This document shows positions 1-7,192 of a stretch of DNA of 20,635 nt, in pieces. Source of the DNA: Defluviitaleaceae bacterium (GTDB taxonomy: Bacteria; Bacillota; Clostridia; Lachnospirales; WRAX01); the NCBI GenBank assembly GCA_009787945.1, contig WQSI01000021.1, forward strand, positions 1 through 20,635, read 5' to 3'. A program made the position numbers and the translations under genes. How positions within the stretch are numbered: position 1 is the first letter of the stretch; each line of letters begins with the position of its first letter. The notes beneath the pieces are model-generated. The model saw only the letters and a list, made by a program, of their open reading frames with translations. It was not told where the DNA came from and did not search any database.

Positions 1-3000
1 ATTAAAGTGCATTTTGATGATGTTGATATAAATGGCAACCCAGCCCTTGTTTTTGATGAGGACTTGCAGGACTATATACTTGTTAATTTTATAGATTTTT
101 ACAGTGATGCAGAATTTTTGCTAAACATTGCTGCCCAGTTTGGGCAAGTAGGCGAAAATCAGGAAATTGACTTTGGCGGTGGTGTTATTGTGACTGTGAC
201 GGTGCAAAATCCGCCTTCTGGCACTCTGGAGATTGCCAAGACAAGCACTGTTTTGTCAGCCGTAACCGACAAAACGATGACATTCACTATCACTTTAACT
301 GCATCAGGTGGTGCTGTGCATGACATCATCCTTAACGATTTTGAACAGCCAAGCGCAAATGGCTTAATAAGAAATGCCAGGTTTAACAGCATAACTGTTT
401 CGGTTAATGGCGGCAACCCCTATACGCCGCCTGAATTTGCTTCCCTTGCAGGGCGGCTTTTTGGCGATGGCTTCAGCCTTGCATTTGATGACGTAACCCT
501 AAACCCTAATGAGCAGATTGTGGTGAATTTTACTTTGGACATTGCTGATTTGATTAACACGGTTGGCACTGACCAATACAACTTTGATTTTTGGCTATAT
601 AACCGCGCCCAGGCTCAGGGGGTAGATGCATATGGCACGCCCACGGCAACAGTCACTGCTGATAACACTGCCCATATAATGCGCCAACTCTTAAACAAAA
701 CGGGTGCCCAAGATACGGCATATGACTATACAGTTAAATGGAGCAATTGGTCAGTGGGTGACGGCGTGACCATTCTAAACGGCTTGACCATCACCGACAC
801 CCTTACAGGGCTTGTATTCGGCAGTAACAATCTGCTTCCAAACGGCGAAAATGGCGTGTATATAAACTTTATAGGCGCGGACGGCGCAATCTTGGGCAGC
901 TTGTACCTTACAGTACCTGCTGGGGCTGGCGGCTTCACCTTTGTTGTTCCTAACAATTTAGGGATAATCACAAGAGTTACTTTAGGGCAGGATTTCTGGA
1001 CAACGGTTGCTGATACCAGCGATTTTGACAACACAAACACAGTAACATATTACAACAACATAACCATAAACATCGACGGCAACCCCAGCTACACAGTGGG
1101 AACGGCTGTTACAAAGCCTGGCAGGATGCTTACAGTGGAAAAGTCAGGGGTTTTTGGCAGTTCGGACGGAAATGAAATTGATTATGTAGAATGGACAATT
1201 GAGCTTTATGTGCCAAAAGAAGCCTATGGACATCCCTTAACCATTTGGGATGATACTTTTGTGGCGTTTTACGGGCTAGATAGGCTCTATCCAAGGGATG
1301 TGCCGCAGGATTTTGAGATTAGGGTACATGGCACAGACTTAATAGAGCGGGTTTTGACCCGCAATGTGGATTTTACCCTGTTGGATTATGACAACAACAA
1401 TGGTTTTACCCAAATAACTAATAACTGGTATTTGCTTTTTATGGGCAGCACCGAAGGGCTTGGCTGGGGAGAACTGGATTCAAAAAGCCTGTGGGCTTTT
1501 GATGAGGACACATGGCTTACCATGACTTACAAAATCCCCCTAGATACCATGTGTTATGACGACAACCGCTCAATGACCCTTAAAGAAGCCCTCCAAAAAT
1601 ATACCAACCTAAGCAATTACAAATATGTAAACAGCTATTTGATGAATGTTAACACCGCGGCTTTTGTGGGATGGCCAATCAGCAAAAGTGCCGTGGTAAG
1701 CGGCAACACGGTTAAATATCAGGTTATTATTAGCAACAATGACAATTTTGATTTTAGCTATGCAGACATATTTTCGGACACATTTGACCCCTTGTTTGAA
1801 TATGTGCCGTTTTCCATGCGGGTCTGGCAAGGCGGAGGGGTGGTGCAATATGGGCTTTATGAAATGGTGGACGGTGTTTTCACGGATTTGTTAAGTGAGA
1901 GCTTGGCAGGAAATTCCATAAGCTTTGACTTTTTGAATATGTGGCTCGTTGGTTGGGATGCTGGGGGTGCCACTTACTGGGAAAACCCCACCCTTCTGTC
2001 TGACAATCCCATTTCCGACAGCTATTATATTGAATATACCTTGAAATTAAGAGATGATGCCCCTCTAGGCGGGCATGATGTTGCCAATCTGGCATCTATT
2101 GGTGGTTTTACCAATGTTTCAGAGGTGACAATTGGCGGAGAAGTTGTTGAAAAAACAATGGACACCAACAGCAACCTGGCTTCGGTTAGCATCATCATAA
2201 ACCCCGAGGGCAAGACCCTGGCAGACGGTGCAGGGCAATACACCATAACCGACATTTCAAGCGACACTTTGGCAATGTATTTAAGCACTATTTCGATTTA
2301 TGCATGGGAAGGCGACGCATGGGTGGCTCATCCTTTGACGGTTTCGCCATCAGGGGATTTATGGACTTACAGCACATCTGGCGCAAACCAAATTAGCTTT
2401 GTTGTGCCTGATGCCACAATGCTAAAAATCACTTATACAGCCCTTATTAAAGGCAGTGCTGGCGATACAGTTGTCATTAGCAATCAGGTGACAGTTGCTG
2501 GGGAGTATTTTGACTCTGCCGAGGAAGCATTTTTTATTGTAGACACAAAGGGAAGCGGGCATGGAACAAGGTCTGTCCTCACAGTTATAAAACATGACGC
2601 AGATGAGCCCGATATACAACTTAGTGGAGCGATTTTTGCCCTTTATATCGGCATTGCCTATTCGGGATGGGACACTGTGAAAGTGCCTGCTGGTATTGAC
2701 AGAGTTATTACAGTTGGCGAAATGAATTTTTATTATCTTGCAAGTGGAGTAACCGCTTCAAATGGTCAGCTTGTGTTTAACAACCAATGGCTAACCCCCT
2801 CCCACGAGGCAATCTACGCCCTCAAGGAGTATCAGTCTGCATTAGGGTATGAAATGCCCGCAGAGCCTATCAGGCTTCTTTCCTATTCGGCAATTGCCGA
2901 CGTACAGCAAATTTCTGACGCAATCTCCGTTCCCAACACAAAAACAGCTGACCTGCATGCCATTATACATGGCAGCAAAATGATAATAGGCGAAGATGCA

Positions 3001-3468
3001 CCAGATAAGATATTCACTTTTAACCTAACCCAAATTGATGCAAGCGGGGCAGACCTGCCAGAACCCCACACCGACACAACCACAACCTTAGGTCAGGGCG
3101 ATTTCGGCTTCCTCCTAACAAACATAACCACAAACACCCTATATTACTACAAGATAACCGAAACCACAGACCCATCAGACACCAGTTGGACTTACGACCC
3201 CCTAAGCGAAGCGGGGCAAATTGTCACTGTGTTTATAGCAAACGACGGCACTACAACAGTAACTTACCCAGACGGCACAGACAAAGTAACCTTCACAAAC
3301 GAGCATAAAGTCCAGCCCAAACCCATAGAAATAACCCTTTCAGCAAACAAAAGCGCAATTGGCTCTCCACTGCCAGCTGGAAGGTTTCGGTTCGCCCTTA
3401 TCAGCGAATCAGGCGAGGTCATAAGCACAGCAACCAACGCACACTCGCAACCTTTGGATGCTTTGTAA
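1..3468 (+). CDS. Large surface/pilin-like protein, 5'-partial and C-terminally truncated
   Basis: The frame is open from base 1, so the N-terminus, including any signal peptide, lies outside the window; 1155 codons are visible. The protein is a string of beta-sandwich-like repeats rich in Thr, Asn, Asp and Gly. Repeated 'isopeptide/DUF11-like' units begin near nt 223, 690, 1125 and 1665 (KTG/K-S/A...YTV or F/YxI patterns). A Cna-B/SpaA-like domain starts near nt 2575 (LTVIKHDADEPDIQLSGAIF). A Spy0128-like pilin isopeptide domain covers about nt 2950-3310 (FTFNLTQID ... YYYKITE ... VTFTNEH). A second Spy0128-like domain starts near nt 3328 (PLPAGRFRFAL...GEVISTATNA) but stops after about 45 residues. 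No LPXTG motif, hydrophobic segment or basic tail follows. Such proteins are normally sortase-anchored adhesins or pilins, so this copy is probably 3'-truncated. The family call is by pattern only; the exact ligand or role is unknown. Confidence 0.75.
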   Translation: MKVHFDDVDINGNPALVFDEDLQDYILVNFIDFYSDAEFLLNIAAQFGQVGENQEIDFGGGVIVTVTVQNPPSGTLEIAKTSTVLSAVTDKTMTFTITLTASGGAVHDIILNDFEQPSANGLIRNARFNSITVSVNGGNPYTPPEFASLAGRLFGDGFSLAFDDVTLNPNEQIVVNFTLDIADLINTVGTDQYNFDFWLYNRAQAQGVDAYGTPTATVTADNTAHIMRQLLNKTGAQDTAYDYTVKWSNWSVGDGVTILNGLTITDTLTGLVFGSNNLLPNGENGVYINFIGADGAILGSLYLTVPAGAGGFTFVVPNNLGIITRVTLGQDFWTTVADTSDFDNTNTVTYYNNITINIDGNPSYTVGTAVTKPGRMLTVEKSGVFGSSDGNEIDYVEWTIELYVPKEAYGHPLTIWDDTFVAFYGLDRLYPRDVPQDFEIRVHGTDLIERVLTRNVDFTLLDYDNNNGFTQITNNWYLLFMGSTEGLGWGELDSKSLWAFDEDTWLTMTYKIPLDTMCYDDNRSMTLKEALQKYTNLSNYKYVNSYLMNVNTAAFVGWPISKSAVVSGNTVKYQVIISNNDNFDFSYADIFSDTFDPLFEYVPFSMRVWQGGGVVQYGLYEMVDGVFTDLLSESLAGNSISFDFLNMWLVGWDAGGATYWENPTLLSDNPISDSYYIEYTLKLRDDAPLGGHDVANLASIGGFTNVSEVTIGGEVVEKTMDTNSNLASVSIIINPEGKTLADGAGQYTITDISSDTLAMYLSTISIYAWEGDAWVAHPLTVSPSGDLWTYSTSGANQISFVVPDATMLKITYTALIKGSAGDTVVISNQVTVAGEYFDSAEEAFFIVDTKGSGHGTRSVLTVIKHDADEPDIQLSGAIFALYIGIAYSGWDTVKVPAGIDRVITVGEMNFYYLASGVTASNGQLVFNNQWLTPSHEAIYALKEYQSALGYEMPAEPIRLLSYSAIADVQQISDAISVPNTKTADLHAIIHGSKMIIGEDAPDKIFTFNLTQIDASGADLPEPHTDTTTTLGQGDFGFLLTNITTNTLYYYKITETTDPSDTSWTYDPLSEAGQIVTVFIANDGTTTVTYPDGTDKVTFTNEHKVQPKPIEITLSANKSAIGSPLPAGRFRFALISESGEVISTATNAHSQPLDAL

Positions 3469-3652
3469 AACCGCTTAGAAATCAACCAAACGACTAAAAC
3501 CCCCAAAAACACGAGAACTTCCATATTGATAACCAATAAAATACCTTGTGGCATATTGTCACAAGGTCAGATTGTAGACAAAGTGTCCTATAACGTCATT
3601 GCGGGTAGGGCGCGCGGTATGACGCATCAGGTACTTGACATCACCACCCATC

Positions 3653-3746
3653 GTAGGGGCGCATATTATGCGCCCGCTGTTGGGCAAACGTACTCTCCAT
3701 AAACATCACGTTTATCGGACAACGGGCGCATATTATGCGCCCCTAC
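3653..3746. repeat. 94-bp nested-palindrome element, copy A
   Basis: Two 23-bp arms (3653-3675 and 3724-3746) are inverted repeats with one central mismatch. Each arm contains its own palindrome GGGCGCATATTATGCGCCC. A 48-bp core separates them. Copies of identical length lie at 6330-6423 and 13534-13627, with cores mostly conserved (for example TGG..AAA.GTA near the start and TCGGA.AAC at the end). This copy lies inside the 406-bp element. Confidence 0.85.
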
Positions 3747-3774
3747 GCAGGTAATAACCGCCCCACTTTTAACT

Positions 3775-3880
3775 GTCATTGCGGGCTTGACCCGCAATCT
3801 CATATGTCATTCCTAGCCCCATACTGTAGGGGCAAAGCCCTGTTAGTGCTGATGGGGTCCCGTGTCAAGCACGGGATGAC
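3775..3880. repeat. REPIN-like pair of inverted REP palindromes, copy 1
   Basis: At the left is a palindromic unit GTCATTGCGGG-CTTGA-CCCGCAAT (3775-3799). At the right is its diverged inverted partner, ending CAAGCACGGGATGAC (3857-3880). The about 57-bp spacer contains TAGCCCC. A second copy in the opposite orientation lies at 10381-10479 with the same order of parts. Paired inverted REP sequences of this size resemble REPINs. Confidence 0.65.
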
Positions 3881-3972
3881 GAGTTTAGATGGTTTGTCTA
3901 CAGCCTGACCTTGTGGCATATTGTCACAAGGTATTTTATTAAAATTTCTAAGAACCAGTTTTCGGTATCGGA

Positions 3973-4480
3973 TTATGATTTTACTCTTGTGAACCACAAC
4001 GTTTGGCTTCCTTCACCACTGTGAACAATCATACCCACACGGTCATTGCGCGCATCATATATATAATCTTCGTATTCAAAGCCTAAATCTACACCAATAA
4101 CTGCGGAGTGTTCAATGGTAAGGCGCAAGAAATATATATCTTCATCCTCGCTTGCAATCCAAAAAGTGCCGCTAAAATTGGGAGGCTTCTCCCAACTGCC
4201 ATCCGCAAATAAATTGACATGTGCGGCATGTTCGGGATTTAGATTCGTACCACTCCCAATTCCCTGCCATTTGTGCCTTTATATCGTCTGCTGTTGTTTC
4301 AGTTTGTTCTGGTGTGGCATTTTCCACATAATTTTCTTCGTTTGGAAATTCATTTTCAGTCGAATTATCTCCAGCGGAGTTTTCCGCTTCGAGGGATATT
4401 GGCTCTGGTGATAGTTCGGCGGGGTCGGTTGCTACACAAGCTGCAAACAAAAAAATACACAACACACAAATAGAAATCAT
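3973..4480 (-). pseudogene. Frameshifted lipoprotein with a lipocalin-like C-terminal domain
   Basis: The start at 4478-4480 gives a short hydrophobic leader and a lipobox-like LFAAC, so the product would be a lipoprotein. A Glu/Thr/Asn-rich linker follows, then GNWEW. At about 4237-4241 (TTT on + strand, AAA on the coding strand) the frame is lost and meets a stop after 22 more codons. Moving forward one base restores an 88-residue tail (NPEHAAHVNLFADGSW ... LWFTRVKS) that ends at TAA 3973-3975. The repaired product would be about 168 aa. GNWxW followed by a beta-rich Gly/Asp segment resembles small lipocalin-like extracellular domains, and the secreted gene at 12850 carries a similar GNWDW segment. 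A one-base insertion in the genome or a sequencing error would both explain it. No strong ribosome binding site precedes the ATG. Confidence 0.65.
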
Positions 4481-4502
4481 AAAAACGGATTTTGGAGACA
4501 GT

Positions 4503-4549
4503 CCCTACCACCAGTTGTTGCACAATGGTTCATCTGGTGGTGGAGGGGC
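4503..4549. repeat. Imperfect inverted repeat between the lipoprotein pseudogene and spoIVA
   Basis: CCACCAG (4508-4514) pairs with CTGGTGG (4534-4540). The stem can be extended outward with a small bulge (CCCTACCACCAG against CTGGTGGTGGAGGGG). No T-tract follows on either strand, so it is not a clear terminator. It may be a repeat remnant or a regulatory structure. Confidence 0.35.
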
Positions 4550-4585
4550 TTATAAAAGAAAACGAATGAAAATAATTGCTAAAAC

Positions 4586-4614
4586 GCATATTTCCGCATT
4601 TCATCTCATAAATT
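4586..4614 (+). promoter_or_regulatory. Probable sigma-E promoter of spoIVA
   Basis: GCATATT (4586-4592) and CATAAATT (4607-4614) are separated by 14 bases. This fits the sigma-E pattern known from Bacillus (-35 near KMATATT, -10 near CATACAAT, spacing 13-15). It lies about 43 bases upstream of the spoIVA start. In Bacillus, spoIVA is transcribed by sigma-E in the mother cell, so the assignment is consistent with the gene. Confidence 0.65.
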
Positions 4615-4656
4615 GGGTGATAGATAATTGTCCAATAACTTAAAGGAGATGGATAT

Positions 4657-6138
4657 ATGGAAAATTTTGATATTTATCGGGATATTGCTGACCGCACTGG
4701 CGGGGATATTTACATGGGAGTGGTGGGACCTGTGCGCACGGGGAAATCCACTTTCATTAAGCGGTTTATGGATTTGTTGGTTTTGCCTAATATTGAAAAC
4801 CCTCATAGCAGGGAGCGGACAAGGGATGAGCTGCCCCAGTCTGCCGCGGGCAAGGCGATAATGACCACAGAGCCTAAGTTTATACCTAATGAAGGGGTTG
4901 AGATTAGCCTGGATGATGTTACCAGCTTTCGCGTGCGGCTGATTGACTGTGTTGGTTATCTTGTGCCTGGGGCGCAGGGGCATATGGAGGACGACACTCC
5001 CCGCATGGTAAACACCCCTTGGAGCGAGCAAAAAATGCCCTTTGCCCAAGCGGCTGAAATGGGCACGAAAAAAGTTATTAACGACCATAGCACCATAGGC
5101 ATTGTAATCACCACTGACGGCTCTATAACCGACATTGCCCGTGAGGATTATGAAGAGGCAGAAGCCCGCGTTGTGGCGGAGCTTCAGGAAATTAGCAAGC
5201 CTTTTATTATGATTTTAAACTCAATTCGCCCTTATGCGGGGGAAACCGAGGTGCTGTGCGCAGAGCTTACTGAAAAATACGGCATACCAGTTCTGCCTTT
5301 AAATTGCGCCCAGCTTAAAGCTGAGGACATAACCCAAATTATGGAGCGGGTTTTATACGAATTTCCTGTAAAGGAATTGCGCATTAACCTGCCGAAATGG
5401 ATAGAGCCGCTGGCAATTGACCATTGGGTTAAACAATCTATAATCACCACTATGAAGGACATGGCAGAAGGTATTTTCAAAATCCGCGACATTAAAAACC
5501 ACGCAGCCGCCTCTGCCGAAGAAAACGAATTTATACGCAAGGCGTTTTTGGAGTGCATTTCCCTAGGGGAGGGGGCATGCGACCTTGAAATTAACGTGGA
5601 CCCCGCTCTGTTTTACCAAGTCCTAAGCGAGTCTACAGGCATGGACATCGACGGTGAGCATAAACTAATCTCTACCATCAAAGTCCTGTCTGCCGCCAAG
5701 CGAGAGTACGACAAAATAGCCCACGCCCTAGAGGAAGTCAACTTCAAAGGCTACGGCATCGTGACCCCTTCCATGGACGAAATGACCCTGGACGACCCAG
5801 AAATCGTCCGCCATGGCAGCCGGTTTGGTGTGAAAATTAAAGCAAGCGCACCAAGCTTACATATCATTAAAGCAAATATCGAAACCGAAATAAGCCCTAT
5901 CGTAGGTAGTGAGCGAGAGAGCCAGGATTTGGTTGATTATTTTAACAACCAGATGGCGGAAAAGCCAGAGGAAATTTGGGAGCTTAATATGTTTGGGAAG
6001 TCCATGCATTCTATGGTGAGAGATGGGCTGCAAAGCAAGCTGTATCGTATGCCCGATGATGCACAGGTTAAGATGCAGGAGGCCTTGCAGAAGATTATTA
6101 ATGAAGGCAGCGGGGGATTGGTTTGCATTTTGTTGTAA
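4657..6138 (+). CDS. spoIVA: Stage IV sporulation protein A (spore coat morphogenetic ATPase)
   Basis: SpoIVA polymerises on the outer forespore membrane using ATP hydrolysis and forms the basement layer of the spore coat. The 493-aa length matches the family (492 aa in Bacillus subtilis). The N-terminus MENFDIYRDIADRTGGDIY and the Walker A GPVRTGKST at residues 24-32, with Lys30, are diagnostic. RLIDCVGY corresponds to the Walker B/switch region. The C-terminus GGLVCILL is also typical. The start is fixed by AAAGGAG at 4642-4648, eight bases before ATG. A sigma-E-like promoter lies upstream and a strong terminator lies downstream, so the gene is probably monocistronic. Codons in about nt 5570-5830 end mostly in C, unlike the T-rich start of the gene. 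Its presence is good evidence that the organism forms endospores. Confidence 0.97.
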   Translation: MENFDIYRDIADRTGGDIYMGVVGPVRTGKSTFIKRFMDLLVLPNIENPHSRERTRDELPQSAAGKAIMTTEPKFIPNEGVEISLDDVTSFRVRLIDCVGYLVPGAQGHMEDDTPRMVNTPWSEQKMPFAQAAEMGTKKVINDHSTIGIVITTDGSITDIAREDYEEAEARVVAELQEISKPFIMILNSIRPYAGETEVLCAELTEKYGIPVLPLNCAQLKAEDITQIMERVLYEFPVKELRINLPKWIEPLAIDHWVKQSIITTMKDMAEGIFKIRDIKNHAAASAEENEFIRKAFLECISLGEGACDLEINVDPALFYQVLSESTGMDIDGEHKLISTIKVLSAAKREYDKIAHALEEVNFKGYGIVTPSMDEMTLDDPEIVRHGSRFGVKIKASAPSLHIIKANIETEISPIVGSERESQDLVDYFNNQMAEKPEEIWELNMFGKSMHSMVRDGLQSKLYRMPDDAQVKMQEALQKIINEGSGGLVCILL

Positions 6139-6197
6139 CCAAAACCTCTGTGGACAGGAGTGTGTGATAAGGGTGATTTGACATTCCTTTAAATATT

Positions 6198-6228
6198 GAC
6201 AGAGAGTGTTCGCGCTCTCTGTCTTTTT
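6198..6228 (+). terminator. Rho-independent terminator of spoIVA
   Basis: An 11-bp stem (one G-T pair) closed by a TTCG tetraloop spans 6198-6223 (GACAGAGAGTG / CGCTCTCTGTC). It runs directly into TTTTT. It lies about 60 bases after the spoIVA stop codon. Confidence 0.9.
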
Positions 6229-6329
6229 GTATTGTTTTACGTTGAATTTCTGCTCGCGGTCAAGGGTGGCGGAATTATTGCAGATAGTTTCCTAGCGAGA
6301 GTAAATTGTCAGCATCATCACCATCCATT

Positions 6330-6423
6330 GTAGGGGCGCATATTATGCGCCCGCTGCTGGATAAACGTACCCTACATAATCATAATCTTTGTCGGACAAC
6401 GGGCGCATAATATGCGCCCCTAC
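6330..6423. repeat. 94-bp nested-palindrome element, copy B
   Basis: The 23-bp arms (6330-6352 and 6401-6423) are perfect inverted repeats, each with an inner GGGCGCAT..ATGCGCCC palindrome. The 48-bp core aligns without gaps to copies A and C. Similarity to copy C continues about 30 bases beyond the right arm (GTTATAT.TAGTTA-like), and similarity to copies A and C continues on the left (CATCACCA-CCAT-like). The mobile unit may therefore be larger than 94 bp. Confidence 0.85.
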
Positions 6424-6465
6424 GGGGTGTTGGGTAAAGTTATATGTAGTTACCAGAACATTAAA

Positions 6466-6503
6466 CATTATCCCTAGCGTTGTTAATAGTGCTAGCGATA
6501 ATG
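6466..6503 (-). terminator. Hairpin, possible terminator of the rnhB-recU operon
   Basis: Thirteen-base arms (6466-6478 and 6491-6503; CATTATCCCTAGC against GCTAGCGATAATG) pair with one mismatch around a 12-base loop. On the minus strand the stem is followed by TTTAATGTT, which is a weak U-tract. It sits about 30 bases after the recU stop, where a terminator would be expected. Confidence 0.5.
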
Positions 6504-6533
6504 CTATCTTAATTTTATGAGTTTGCAGGGGTT

Positions 6534-7070
6534 TTACTCTGTGTAGTTGCCGCTATTTATGTAGGTGCTTATGGCATCTAGGTATTTCAGCTGACCGCCT
6601 TTTAATTCAACGGTGTAGATGGGGTTAAAGACCTCGTGGGAAATGGATTTTTTGCCTCCTTTTTGGGCTTGCTCCCAAAGGGGCATTAAGTCGGCAAAGG
6701 GCAGGAAAAAGCATTTATCAAGGGTGGTGAAGTTGATGAGCATAAAGGCTATGCCTTTTTGTTTTTCAAAGGCTTCCATAAATTCCATTTGGTGGTGGTG
6801 GATGTTGTTGATTGGGAAGGATTTTTGGCGGGTTTCTTTGGCATCAAAACAGACGGGGATGCCTTGGACGGCCCCGATGTAGTCCACTGTGCTTTTTTTC
6901 TCGAAATATGCCAGGGTTATTGTGCGGCTTTCTTTGTCGATGGCGACGGGGGTGATGGATGTTGGGATTTTTTCCACAACTGCAAGCCCCTGAGCTTTGT
7001 ACCGCTCGTTTGTCATGTTAATTATTTCTTCAAATGTGCCGCCTCTAAGCCCTCTGTTACTAAATCCCAC
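6534..7070 (-). CDS. recU: Holliday junction resolvase RecU
   Basis: RecU is the Firmicute endonuclease that cuts four-way junctions during recombinational repair and chromosome segregation. The 178-aa product has the family motifs in order: NRGLRGGTFEEII at residues 5-17 (acidic Glu14), STVDYIG with Asp63, and CFDAKET with Asp76, Lys78 and Glu79, the PD-(D/E)XK-type nuclease core. An HHHQ segment and a conserved C-terminal region follow. The start is GTG at 7070, chosen because AGGAGG (7078-7083) is seven bases upstream and the conserved NRG motif starts at residue 5. It is the last gene of the rnhB operon, separated from the FliK-like gene by a 108-bp inverted-repeat element. Bacillus places recU beside ponA; the present location beside rnhB differs. 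Confidence 0.92.
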   Translation of the reverse strand: MGFSNRGLRGGTFEEIINMTNERYKAQGLAVVEKIPTSITPVAIDKESRTITLAYFEKKSTVDYIGAVQGIPVCFDAKETRQKSFPINNIHHHQMEFMEAFEKQKGIAFMLINFTTLDKCFFLPFADLMPLWEQAQKGGKKSISHEVFNPIYTVELKGGQLKYLDAISTYINSGNYTE

Positions 7071-7084
7071 GTCTATACCTCCTA

Positions 7085-7192
7085 TATAGCAAACGTCCTT
7101 TCAATCCCATGCCGCTATCGGTCAAAACGCCCTTACGCCCTCTGGCGACGGGCTTCCCTCTGCACCATGGGTTTCAAGGTGCGTTTGCTATA
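7085..7192. repeat. 108-bp inverted-repeat element upstream of recU
   Basis: The left arm 7085-7111 and the right arm 7166-7192 match at about 22 of 27 positions in inverted orientation, including a perfect 11-bp end TATAGCAAACG. The core is GC-richer. The right end contains the TAG stop codon of the FliK-like gene (7188-7190). The element fills the whole gap before recU except its ribosome binding site. No second copy was found in the window. A small MITE- or REPIN-like insertion inside an operon is the likely reading. Confidence 0.6.

Larger units (their letters stand above)
3535..3940. repeat. 406-bp MITE-like composite element with 48-bp terminal inverted repeats
   Basis: Bases 3535-3582 and 3893-3940 are inverted copies of each other, with about 41 of 48 positions matching. 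Both begin AATAAAATACCTTGTG at the outer side and end TGTAGACAAA at the inner side. Each end also contains its own hairpin (CCTTGTG, 9-nt centre, CACAAGG). The centre GCATATTGT keeps the same orientation on both sides while the flanks are inverted. The inside holds other repeat families and no open reading frame of a transposase. A non-autonomous mobile element, or a site of repeated nested insertion, is an inference. No clear target-site duplication is seen. Confidence 0.6.
3469..3972. other. Non-coding, repeat-dense spacer
   Basis: This 504-bp stretch has no convincing gene. It carries a 406-bp element with 48-bp terminal inverted repeats (3535-3940). Inside that are a 94-bp palindromic element (3653-3746), a paired REP-like unit (3775-3880) and a degenerate REP-like end near 3595-3623. 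The first about 65 bases after the pilin stop may be decayed coding sequence from that gene. Confidence 0.7.
6139..6533. other. Intergenic region between convergent spoIVA and recU
   Basis: This 395-bp gap between two convergent genes holds the spoIVA terminator, one 94-bp palindromic element and a hairpin near the recU 3' end. No open reading frame with coding character was seen in the remainder. Confidence 0.7.

Noticed and set aside
3264..3554. Minus-strand frame that reads like a membrane anchor with a basic tail (LVFLGVLVVWLISKRFYK)
   Set aside because: It lies antisense to the end of the pilin gene and has no ribosome binding site, sorting motif or upstream protein domain; most likely chance.
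3535..3940. CRISPR array in the repeat-rich spacer
   Set aside because: The repeats are inverted pairs of different families, not regularly spaced direct repeats, and no cas gene is present.
4115..4411. 98-codon forward frame antisense to the lipoprotein
   Set aside because: It is a shadow of the minus-strand gene, with low-complexity hydrophobic content and no ribosome binding site.
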